Shown one piece after another: positions 1 through 6,136 of a stretch of DNA of 11,113 nt. Source of the stretch: an uncultured Lachnospiraceae bacterium (lineage in GTDB: Bacteria > Bacillota > Clostridia > Lachnospirales > Lachnospiraceae); the NCBI GenBank assembly GCA_910583965.1, contig CAJUAE010000107.1:1-11113 (forward strand). Reading direction: 5' to 3'. The translations under genes and the position numbers were made by a program. Within the stretch, counting starts at the first letter, position 1. Each line of letters starts with the position of its first letter. The notes under the pieces were generated by a model. The model worked only from the letters and a program-made list of their open reading frames with translations, was not told where the DNA came from and searched no databases.

Positions 1-48
1 TTGTGCTTACGCCCAAATTCGCAGATTTTGGCAAGAATGGAGATTTAT

Positions 49-1554
49 ATGGAAAAATATATTATGGCACTGGATGCAGGAACAACCAGCAACAGGTGTA
101 TTTTGTTTAATAAAAAAGGCGAGATTCGTAGTATGGCACAACGCGAATTTACACAATATTTTCCGAAGCCTGGTTGGGTGGAACATGATGCAGATGAGAT
201 ATGGGCAAGTCAGTTGGGAGTCGCAGTTGAGGCGATGAATATGATTGGAGCTTCCGCAAAGGACATTGCAGCGATTGGAATTACGAATCAGCGTGAGACA
301 GTTATTGTATGGGACAAGCATACGGGAATTCCGGTGTATCACGCGATTGTATGGCAGTGTCGTCGAACAGCAGAGGAGTGTGACACTCTAAAAGAAAAAG
401 GATTTACTGAAATTTTTAAAAAGAAGACAGGATTGGTGATTGATGCTTATTTTTCGGCCACAAAGGTAAAATGGATTTTGGATCAGGTGCCAGGTGCGCG
501 ACAAAGAGCTGAAAAAGGAGAGTTATTGTTTGGCACTGTGGAGACATGGCTAATTTGGAAACTAACAAAAGGGGCAGTACACGTCACAGATTACTCTAAT
601 GCTTCTCGTACAATGCTCTTTAATATCAATACATTGGAGTGGGATGAGGAAATTTTAAAAGTGCTTCAGATTCCCAAATGTATGCTTCCAGAGGTAAAGC
701 CGTCCAGTTGTGTATATGGAGAGGCAGACGCTTCTTTTCTAGGGGGAAAGATACCAATTGCAGGGGCTGCCGGAGATCAACAGGCGGCTTTATTTGGACA
801 GACTTGTTTCAATGCAGGGGAGGCAAAAAATACTTATGGAACTGGGTGTTTTCTACTGATGAATACAGGAGAAAAACCAGTGTTTTCAGAGAATGGACTG
901 GTGACGACCATTGCTTGGGGATTGGATGGGAAAGTGAACTATGCATTGGAAGGTTCTATCTTTGTGGCAGGTGCCGCGATACAATGGCTGCGAGATGAAT
1001 TGAGGATTATTGATTCTTCAGAGGATTCAGAGTACATGGCGCAAAAAGTGGCAGATACAAATGGCTGTTATGTTGTTCCAGCGTTTACGGGTCTTGGTGC
1101 GCCTTATTGGGATCAGTATGCAAGAGGTACAATTGTTGGTATTACACGCGGGGTAAATAAATGTCATATTATTCGTGCTACGCTTGATTCCATTGCATAT
1201 CAGGTAAATGATGTTTTGGCAGCGATGGAAATGGATGCGAAACTTGTTATTCCCTCACTTAAGGTTGATGGTGGTGCGAGTGCTAATAATTTTTTAATGC
1301 AAACACAAGCTGATATTGTAAATATCCCTGTAATACGTCCAAGGTGTGTGGAGACAACTGCAATGGGGGCTGCATATTTGGCAGGACTTGCAGTAGGATA
1401 TTGGGCAGATATAGAAGCAGTTAGAAAAAACTGGACAAATGACTATGTTTTTCAGCCTACAATTGAAAGTGCAGATCGAGAAAATCGAATAAAAGGTTGG
1501 AAGAAGGCAGTTAGATATGCGTATGGATGGGCAAAAGAAAACGAAAATGAGTAG
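49..1554 (+). CDS. glpK: Glycerol kinase (FGGY family)
   Basis: Cytoplasmic enzyme that phosphorylates glycerol with ATP to sn-glycerol-3-phosphate, for glycolysis or lipid synthesis. The 501-aa product is normal length for GlpK. Visible motifs: phosphate-binding DAGTTS at residues 9-14, QRET at 81-84, YFSATK at 134-139, catalytic-base region GDQQAAL at 242-248 (Asp243), TYGTGCF at 262-268, and the FGGY signature at about 360-381. The frame is open to the window edge, but the ATG at 49 is chosen because GGAGA (39-43) lies 5 bases upstream and the protein then begins at the usual MEKYIMALDAGTTS. ATG 37 and TTG 1 would add residues absent from the family and lack a good ribosome binding site. 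No glpF or glpD is next to it in the window. The position of the HPr-phosphorylated His of enterococcal GlpK appears to be Ser229. Gene identity is near certain. Confidence 0.97.
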   Translation: MEKYIMALDAGTTSNRCILFNKKGEIRSMAQREFTQYFPKPGWVEHDADEIWASQLGVAVEAMNMIGASAKDIAAIGITNQRETVIVWDKHTGIPVYHAIVWQCRRTAEECDTLKEKGFTEIFKKKTGLVIDAYFSATKVKWILDQVPGARQRAEKGELLFGTVETWLIWKLTKGAVHVTDYSNASRTMLFNINTLEWDEEILKVLQIPKCMLPEVKPSSCVYGEADASFLGGKIPIAGAAGDQQAALFGQTCFNAGEAKNTYGTGCFLLMNTGEKPVFSENGLVTTIAWGLDGKVNYALEGSIFVAGAAIQWLRDELRIIDSSEDSEYMAQKVADTNGCYVVPAFTGLGAPYWDQYARGTIVGITRGVNKCHIIRATLDSIAYQVNDVLAAMEMDAKLVIPSLKVDGGASANNFLMQTQADIVNIPVIRPRCVETTAMGAAYLAGLAVGYWADIEAVRKNWTNDYVFQPTIESADRENRIKGWKKAVRYAYGWAKENENE

Positions 1555-1575
1555 GGAAGTTTTCCCTACTCGTTT
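1549..1575. terminator. Bidirectional intrinsic terminator between glpK and flagellin
   Basis: A perfect 10-bp stem (1549-1558 with 1562-1571, GAGTAGGGAA/TTCCCTACTC) with a 3-base loop overlaps the glpK stop codon. On the reverse strand the stem is followed by a T-rich run (ATTTTCGTTTTC), so it works best for the flagellin transcript. On the forward strand the trailing T's are sparser (CGTTTGGTTAG). Convergent genes sharing one hairpin is a common arrangement. Confidence 0.85.
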
Positions 1576-1585
1576 GGTTAGTTAA

Positions 1586-2368
1586 TTATCCGAACATTTG
1601 TCTTACCTGTCCGTCAGCATTGTTTATTAGTTTGCGTTGCATCATAATGCTGTATGTATTGAGTACCTGCTGTTTTTTTAGATCCATAGAACCTTGTGCG
1701 TAATTAGTATCCTCAATGCGACTCTGTGCAGCAGTCATATTGTAGGCTGCATATTTGTTGTAGGCGATATTGTGATCGAGTCCATTGTAGGCAGCACCAA
1801 GATAACTTCGTTTGGCGCTAACTTTTTCAAGTGCCTTATCAATGTCTGCCACATCGAAATTGCCAGATGTAACATCATAGTTTGCAATACCAAGTGCTTC
1901 TAGAGAAAACTGTGGCATATCAATATTCATGCCGCTGCCGTCTGCGTTGGAAGCTACGTGTGAGCTACCCATGGAACCGTCAAGAACGTTCATCTCATTA
2001 AACTTGGTCTGGGCGGTTATGCCGCCAATCGATTCTTTGAGTTGGTCAATTTCTGCTTGAATCGCACCTCTGTCTGAACTAGAGTACAGACCATTGGAGG
2101 CTTGGATGCTCAGTTCGCGGATTCGTTGTAAGGAGTCTGTGACCGATCCAATTGCACCGTCTGCCACATTAAGCATATTCTGAGAAGTTTGTGCGTTACT
2201 CACTCCAACATTTGTGCCACCAACACGATTTTTCAATTTGTTGGCAATTGCAAGTCCTGTTGCATTATCTGCTGCGGTGTTAATGCGCTTTCCGCTAGAG
2301 AGGGAACGGTAAGTCCGCTGCATATTCCGATTGTTGTTTGACAAATAAGATATAGAAGAAATTCTCAT
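1586..2368 (-). CDS. Minimal flagellin (FliC/Hag-like, no central domain)
   Basis: Structural subunit of a flagellar filament, exported by the flagellar type III apparatus; no Sec signal peptide is seen. The 260-aa protein has the flagellin N-domain (about 5-140: SLSSGKRINTAADNATGLAIANKL at 22-45, split as SLSSGKRIN plus TAADNATGLA, then LQRIRELSIQASNG at 80-93) and C-domain (about 175-260: YLGAAYN 189-195, TAAQSRIEDTNYA 212-224). The variable D2/D3 region is essentially absent. The last ~25 residues are unusual: the family's QAN..P..VL.LL ending is replaced by KLINNADGQVRQMFG. The ribosome binding site AAAGGAGG (2375-2382 on the reverse strand) lies 6 bases from the ATG. It stands alone, convergent with glpK and divergent from the SDR gene, with no flagellar neighbours in the window, so it may be a minor or paralogous flagellin. 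Family assignment is firm; its role in a filament is inferred. Confidence 0.95.
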   Translation of the reverse strand: MRISSISYLSNNNRNMQRTYRSLSSGKRINTAADNATGLAIANKLKNRVGGTNVGVSNAQTSQNMLNVADGAIGSVTDSLQRIRELSIQASNGLYSSSDRGAIQAEIDQLKESIGGITAQTKFNEMNVLDGSMGSSHVASNADGSGMNIDMPQFSLEALGIANYDVTSGNFDVADIDKALEKVSAKRSYLGAAYNGLDHNIAYNKYAAYNMTAAQSRIEDTNYAQGSMDLKKQQVLNTYSIMMQRKLINNADGQVRQMFG

Positions 2369-2411
2369 AATAATCCTCCTTTCTAAATATTTATCCTATT
2401 ATGACATTTTC

Positions 2412-2440
2412 ATCATAACACATTGTTATAAGAGCTGCAA
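2412..2440 (-). promoter_or_regulatory. Candidate sigma-A promoter of the flagellin gene
   Basis: On the reverse strand, TTGCAG (2435-2440) and TATGAT (2412-2417) are separated by 17 bases, which would start transcription near 2405 and give a leader of about 37 bases. An alternative pair is TTGGTT (2447-2452) and TATAAC (2425-2430) with 16-base spacing. I found no sigma-28/SigD-type CCGATAT box with a TAAA upstream. Assignment is by eye, and the -35 elements are weak. Confidence 0.45.
2415..2429. promoter_or_regulatory. Palindrome overlapping the flagellin -10 (possible operator)
   Basis: ATAACA-CAT-TGTTAT is a perfect 6-bp inverted repeat with a 3-base centre. It overlaps both candidate -10 elements of the reverse-strand flagellin gene. 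The size and location suit a dimeric repressor site, but a chance AT-rich palindrome is possible. Confidence 0.35.
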
Positions 2441-2441
2441 T

Positions 2442-2481
2442 AATTAAACCAAGAGAATTTTTAATAACAATTAAACCAAGA
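2442..2481. repeat. 13-bp direct repeat upstream of flagellin
   Basis: AATTAAACCAAGA occurs exactly at 2442-2454 and 2469-2481, 27 bases apart. On the reverse strand each copy reads TCTTGGTTTAATT and sits at or just upstream of the flagellin -35 region. It could be a pair of activator or repressor sites. Confidence 0.5.
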
Positions 2482-2488
2482 AAAATTG

Positions 2489-2539
2489 AATATACAAAAT
2501 GCTGTTGGGAGCTTGTTCACATAAGATACTTTGTATATT
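2489..2539. repeat. 10-bp inverted repeat in the divergent intergenic region
   Basis: AATATACAAA (2489-2498) and TTTGTATATT (2530-2539) are perfect inverted copies separated by 31 bases. Partial complementarity continues outwards into A- and T-rich flanks. The arms have no GC-rich core, so it is a poor terminator. It lies between the flagellin and SDR promoters and may be a regulatory site or the remnant of a small element. Confidence 0.4.
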
Positions 2540-2681
2540 TTAATTTTATAAGGCAGACGTCTAACATAAAACAAGTAGTGGCAAATAGATTAAATAAACA
2601 GTTACAACATATGAACAGACTACCTATAAATGGGCATAGCGGAACTATTATAACTTTTAGATTGATTTTTTTAGATAGAAC

Positions 2682-2710
2682 TATGCATTTGCGAAGGTTT
2701 AGGGTATAAT
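2682..2710 (+). promoter_or_regulatory. Candidate promoter of the SDR-dnaX-ebfC-recR-galM unit
   Basis: A consensus -10 box TATAAT (2705-2710) lies 34 bases before the SDR start. The best -35 at 17-base spacing is the weak TATGCA (2682-2687). Two TTTTAGAT copies (2655-2662 and 2669-2676, 14 bases apart) lie just upstream. No other equally good promoter was seen between the genes up to galM, so this one may drive the whole unit. Confidence 0.5.
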
Positions 2711-2744
2711 AAAACCATCAAATGACTAGGAGGGAATGAAAGTT

Positions 2745-3545
2745 ATGGGATTTTTGACAGGAAAGACAGCGATTATCACAGGTGCGGGTAGAGCCATACT
2801 AAGTGATGGAAGATGTGGTTCGATCGGATATGGAATCGCGACAGCCTATGCTAAAGAAGGGGCAAATCTGGTCATCACAGGACGAAATGTAAAGAAACTC
2901 GAGGATGCAAAAGAAGAACTTGAACGATTGTATAATATTAAGGTGTTGACTGTTCAGGCAGATGTTAATGCTGGTGCAGATAATGAAGCAGTAGTAAATA
3001 ATGTAGTGCAGCAAACAATTAATACATTTGGTAGTATTGATGTGCTGATTAACAATGCACAGGCATCTGCTTCTGGTGTACCTTTAGCAGAACACACCAC
3101 AGACCAATTTAACCTCGCGCTGTATTCGGGACTCTATGCAGTTTTTTATTATATGAAGGCATGTTATCCGTATCTTGCGAAAGCAAGAGGTTCTGTTATT
3201 AATTTTGCGTCGGGTGCTGGATTGTTTGGGAATTTTGGACAGTGCGCCTACGCTGCAGCAAAAGAAGGGATTCGCGGATTGACACGTGTGGCTGCTACAG
3301 AGTGGGCGAAAGATGGCATCAATGTCAACATTGTTTGTCCTCTTGCATGGACAGCACAGCTTGAACAGTTTGAAAAAGCGTATCCAGATGCTTTTAAGGA
3401 AAATGTAAAGATGCCGCCTGCTGGACATTACGGTGACGCAGAACTTGAAATTGGTCGTGTATGTGTACAGCTTGCTTCTCCAGATTTTAAATATATGACA
3501 GGTGAAACATTGACGTTGGAAGGCGGAATGGGACAGAGACCATAA
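2745..3545 (+). CDS. Short-chain dehydrogenase/reductase, atypical active site
   Basis: NAD(P)-dependent oxidoreductase of the SDR superfamily with a Rossmann fold; substrate unknown. It is 266 aa from the ATG at 2745. The in-frame ATG at 2736 is only 2 bases after AGGAGG (2728-2733) and is less likely. Visible: beta1 and glycine-rich segment ITGAG...GSIGYGIA (11-32) with an insertion of about 8 residues compared with TGxxxGIG, LINNAQ (101-106) where NNAG is usual, Ser156 in FASGAG, and Tyr169-x3-Lys173 (YAAAK). The position of the usual catalytic Asn in NLxGxF appears to be Gly129 (SGLYAVF). The C-terminal cofactor-domain end TGETLTLEGGMGQRP is typical. It ends 16 bases before dnaX, so co-transcription is likely. 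Without specificity motifs I would not name a substrate; hydroxysteroid, polyol or ketone reduction are all possible. Confidence 0.9.
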   Translation: MGFLTGKTAIITGAGRAILSDGRCGSIGYGIATAYAKEGANLVITGRNVKKLEDAKEELERLYNIKVLTVQADVNAGADNEAVVNNVVQQTINTFGSIDVLINNAQASASGVPLAEHTTDQFNLALYSGLYAVFYYMKACYPYLAKARGSVINFASGAGLFGNFGQCAYAAAKEGIRGLTRVAATEWAKDGINVNIVCPLAWTAQLEQFEKAYPDAFKENVKMPPAGHYGDAELEIGRVCVQLASPDFKYMTGETLTLEGGMGQRP

Positions 3546-3561
3546 GTGCGAGGAGGAAATC

Positions 3562-5124
3562 ATGTCATACACTGCATTATATAGAAAATTCCGACCTGAC
3601 ATTTTTGAGGATGTCAAGGGACAAGACCATATTGTCACAACGCTCCGAAACCAGATTAAGGCGGATCGCATCGGACATGCCTATCTTTTTACAGGTACGC
3701 GCGGAACAGGTAAGACGACAATTGCAAAACTCTTTGCCAAGTCTGTAAATTGCGAAAACCCTGTTGATGGCAGTCCGTGTGGGCAATGCAGAAGTTGTCA
3801 GACAATTGCCTCAGGCGCCAGTGTGAATGTGATTGAGATTGATGCTGCATCTAATAACGGCGTGGACAATATTCGAGAAATCATTGACGAAGTATCTTAT
3901 TCTCCAGTTGAAGGTAAATATAAGGTTTATATTATTGATGAGGTGCATATGCTTTCCATAGGAGCTTTCAATGCACTGCTAAAAACTTTGGAGGAACCAC
4001 CCTCGTATGTGATTTTTATTTTGGCAACCACCGAAGTGCATAAAATTCCAATAACTATACTTTCGCGCTGTCAGCGTTATGATTTCAAACGAATTACGAT
4101 AGAGACAATTGCGGACCGCCTGCGTGATTTAATGGCACAAGAACAAGTGCAGGTTGAAGAACGTGCATTAAAGTACATTGCAAAGACTGCCGATGGTTCT
4201 ATGCGTGACGCTTTAAGTCTCTTAGATCAGTGCATTGCATTTCACTTTGGAGAGGAACTGACTTACGACAAAGTTCTTGATGTGTTAGGAGCAGTTGATA
4301 CAGAAGTGTTTGCACGATTGCTAGAACTAATACAAGTACGTGATGTCACAGGCTGCATTGCACTTCTTGAGGAAGTCGTTATGCAAGGAAGGGAACTGAC
4401 GCAGTTTGTCACAGATATTACTTGGTATTTGCGCAATTTATTACTTGCAAAGACTTCCGATCATGATATTGAGGATGTCATAGATATATCCAGTGAGAAT
4501 CTTGCGCGCTTAAAAACAGAGACAGACACGATGGACATTGAGGAAATTATGCGTCAGATTCGTATTTTTTCCGAACTTTCTGGTCAGATTAAATATGCTA
4601 CACAGAAACGTATTTTAATAGAAATGACTTTGATTAAACTGTGTAAACCTGCGATGGAGACGACAAATGACGCTGTTATAGCACGCCTGAAAGATTTGGA
4701 GAAAAAAATTGAAAAAGGTGTTGTACAGACAGCGCCAGTTGCGTTACAATTAACACAAGAGCCAGTGGCAGCGCCAGTTAAGCCAGTGATGCCTAAAGCA
4801 ATTTCAGAAGATATTCGACAGATTGTAGGTGGATGGCGTGGAATTGTGTCAAAGACAGGACAGCCGCTAAAAACGCACTTAAAGAATGCACGATTAAGTC
4901 TGGGCGGTGATAATCAACTTGCTATTGTGGTGGAAGATGGGGTGGCATTTGATTATCTGAGCAAAGAGGAAAATCATAAATATGTTGAAGATATGATATC
5001 TAATTTTATACAAAAGCAGGTATCTGTGCAGGTGCAGGGGCTACCGACTGGAGGGCGGTTCGATGAGAGCTATATTGACCTTGCAAAAGTGATCGATATG
5101 GACATAGAGATTGAGGACGAATAA
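3562..5124 (+). CDS. dnaX: DNA polymerase III subunits gamma and tau
   Basis: ATPase subunit of the clamp loader that opens the beta sliding clamp and, as tau, links polymerase to helicase. The 520-aa product is slightly short for Firmicutes tau. AAA+ features: RKFRP at 8-12, Walker A GTRGTGKT (45-52), zinc-binding Cys64, Cys73, Cys76 and Cys79, Walker B IIDEVH (124-129), sensor 1 LATTE (154-158) and arginine-finger SRCQ (168-171). Domains II-III run to about residue 380. A Pro/Ala/Gln-rich linker follows (about 385-410) before the C-terminal tau domain. The start is set by GAGGAGGAAATC just before the ATG. An A7 run at 4702-4708 (codons 381-383) lies at the domain III/linker junction; a slip in either direction gives an early stop. 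The dnaX-ebfC-recR order is standard in Firmicutes. Confidence 0.98.
   Translation: MSYTALYRKFRPDIFEDVKGQDHIVTTLRNQIKADRIGHAYLFTGTRGTGKTTIAKLFAKSVNCENPVDGSPCGQCRSCQTIASGASVNVIEIDAASNNGVDNIREIIDEVSYSPVEGKYKVYIIDEVHMLSIGAFNALLKTLEEPPSYVIFILATTEVHKIPITILSRCQRYDFKRITIETIADRLRDLMAQEQVQVEERALKYIAKTADGSMRDALSLLDQCIAFHFGEELTYDKVLDVLGAVDTEVFARLLELIQVRDVTGCIALLEEVVMQGRELTQFVTDITWYLRNLLLAKTSDHDIEDVIDISSENLARLKTETDTMDIEEIMRQIRIFSELSGQIKYATQKRILIEMTLIKLCKPAMETTNDAVIARLKDLEKKIEKGVVQTAPVALQLTQEPVAAPVKPVMPKAISEDIRQIVGGWRGIVSKTGQPLKTHLKNARLSLGGDNQLAIVVEDGVAFDYLSKEENHKYVEDMISNFIQKQVSVQVQGLPTGGRFDESYIDLAKVIDMDIEIEDE
4702..4712 (+). other. A7 run in dnaX, candidate slippage site for gamma
   Basis: Seven consecutive A's (4702-4708) span codons AAA AAA ATT. 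Gaining one A, or a -1 shift, gives AAA AAA AAT TGA, an immediate stop and a protein of 383 aa. Losing one A also meets a stop after about 14 codons. The place corresponds to the domain III/tau boundary, where E. coli and Thermus produce gamma by frameshifting or transcriptional slippage. The run is short for strong slippage and the mRNA context is not a classical heptamer. Confidence 0.3.
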
Positions 5125-5152
5125 GAGAAAAAAAGAAAAGGAGCATAAAGCA

Positions 5153-5506
5153 ATGGCAAAAAGAGGTGGATTTTCAGGGGGTATACCTGGAAACATGAAT
5201 AATTTGATGAAACAGGCGCAACGTATGCAACGGCAGATGGAGGAAGGACAGAAAGAGCTTGAGACAAAAGAGTTTTCTGCAAAGGCAGGTGGCGGAGTTG
5301 TCGAAGTTGTTGTGACTGGCAAAAAAGAGATTGTGAAAGTGACACTTTCCGAAGAAGCAGTGGATCCAGAGGATATAGAGACTCTGCAGGACTTGATTAT
5401 GGCAGCGGCAAATGAGGCGCTGCGTCAAGCGGAGGAAGCAAATAATGAACTGATGGGTAAAATGGCAGGTGGCTTAGGTGGACTTGGGGGAGGATTACCT
5501 TTCTGA
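5153..5506 (+). CDS. ebfC: YbaB/EbfC nucleoid-associated protein
   Basis: Small dimeric DNA-binding protein that coats the nucleoid and is encoded between dnaX and recR in most bacteria. The 117-aa product starts at the ATG at 5153, giving MAKRGGF, with AAAAGGAG (5136-5143) 9 bases upstream. An in-frame ATG at 5111 overlaps the dnaX end and would add a lysine-rich 14-residue tail. Visible: N-terminal helix NMNNLMKQAQRMQRQMEE (14-31), beta strands around GGGVVEVVVTGKKEIVKVTL (46-65), the DPEDIETLQDLIMAAANEAL helix (71-90), and a Gly-rich C-terminus GGLGGLGGGLPF. The stop overlaps the recR start (TGATG), which suggests translational coupling. The chromosomal order makes the assignment firm; its precise role is less well known than that of its neighbours. 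Confidence 0.95.
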   Translation: MAKRGGFSGGIPGNMNNLMKQAQRMQRQMEEGQKELETKEFSAKAGGGVVEVVVTGKKEIVKVTLSEEAVDPEDIETLQDLIMAAANEALRQAEEANNELMGKMAGGLGGLGGGLPF

Positions 5507-6102
5507 TGGAACTTTACAGCGGATATATCAATCAGTTAATTGAACAATTTGCAAAACTTCCGGGTGTGGGAAACAAGTCTGCGCAAAGACTTGCGCTGCA
5601 TGTAATCAATATGCCACCGGAACATGTGGAGCGTTTTGCACAAATTATGGTAGATGCACGAAAAAATATTCACTATTGTAATACTTGTTGTACACTTGCA
5701 GATAAGGAAGTTTGTCCAATTTGTGCAAATCCAAAACGCGACCATGGAACGATTATGGTTGTGGAGAATATCAGGGATTTGGCTGCATACGAGAAGACAG
5801 GGAAATATCTTGGTGTCTATCATGTATTACATGGGGCGATTTCTCCCATGCTTGGAATTGGGCCAAATGACATTAAGCTTAGGGAACTTGTGAAGCGTCT
5901 CGAAGGAGAAGTGGAGGAAGTTATTATAGCGACTAATTCGAGCCTTGAAGGAGAGACGACAGCAATATATATCTCAAAACTAATCAAGCCAACCGGTGTC
6001 AAAGTGACGCGCATTGCAAGCGGTGTACCTGTAGGTGGTGATTTAGAATGTATTGATGAGATGACATTGCTGCGTGCACTTGAGGGTAGAACAGAACTTT
6101 AG
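5506..6102 (+). CDS. recR: Recombination mediator protein RecR
   Basis: Works with RecF/RecO to load RecA at single-strand gaps during recombinational repair. At 198 aa it is full length. Visible: helix-hairpin-helix LPGVGNKSAQRLALHV (18-33), a four-cysteine zinc motif (Cys58-x2-Cys61 and Cys70-x2-Cys73, with an extra Cys62), and a Toprim domain (about 80-175) with VVENIRDL, YHVLHGAISPMLGIGP and TNSSLEGETTAIYI. The C-terminus has RIASGVPVGGDLECIDEMTL, a conserved RecR segment. The start overlaps the ebfC stop by one base, and the purine-rich GGGGGAGGA (5486-5494) inside ebfC is the likely ribosome binding site, although 11-12 bases away. galM follows after a 34-base gap with no terminator. 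Confidence 0.98.
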   Translation: MELYSGYINQLIEQFAKLPGVGNKSAQRLALHVINMPPEHVERFAQIMVDARKNIHYCNTCCTLADKEVCPICANPKRDHGTIMVVENIRDLAAYEKTGKYLGVYHVLHGAISPMLGIGPNDIKLRELVKRLEGEVEEVIIATNSSLEGETTAIYISKLIKPTGVKVTRIASGVPVGGDLECIDEMTLLRALEGRTEL

Positions 6103-6136
6103 AAAAATAATAAACAAAAGGAAAGAGGGAAAATGA

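Noticed and set aside
1..48. Longer glpK starting at TTG 1 or ATG 37
   Set aside because: The extra residues are foreign to GlpK, and ATG 49 has GGAGA at good spacing.
2390..2400. SigD-like -10 (TAGGATAA on the reverse strand) for flagellin
   Set aside because: It does not match CCGATAT well, has no TAAA at the right distance, and transcription would start almost at the ribosome binding site.
2555..2562. Palindrome AGACGTCT
   Set aside because: An 8-bp palindrome is expected by chance in this length of sequence, and nothing around it supports a function.
3084..3671. Reverse-strand open frame of 195 codons
   Set aside because: It overlaps the well-supported SDR and dnaX genes, has a Cys/Ser/Phe-rich antisense composition and no recognisable domain.
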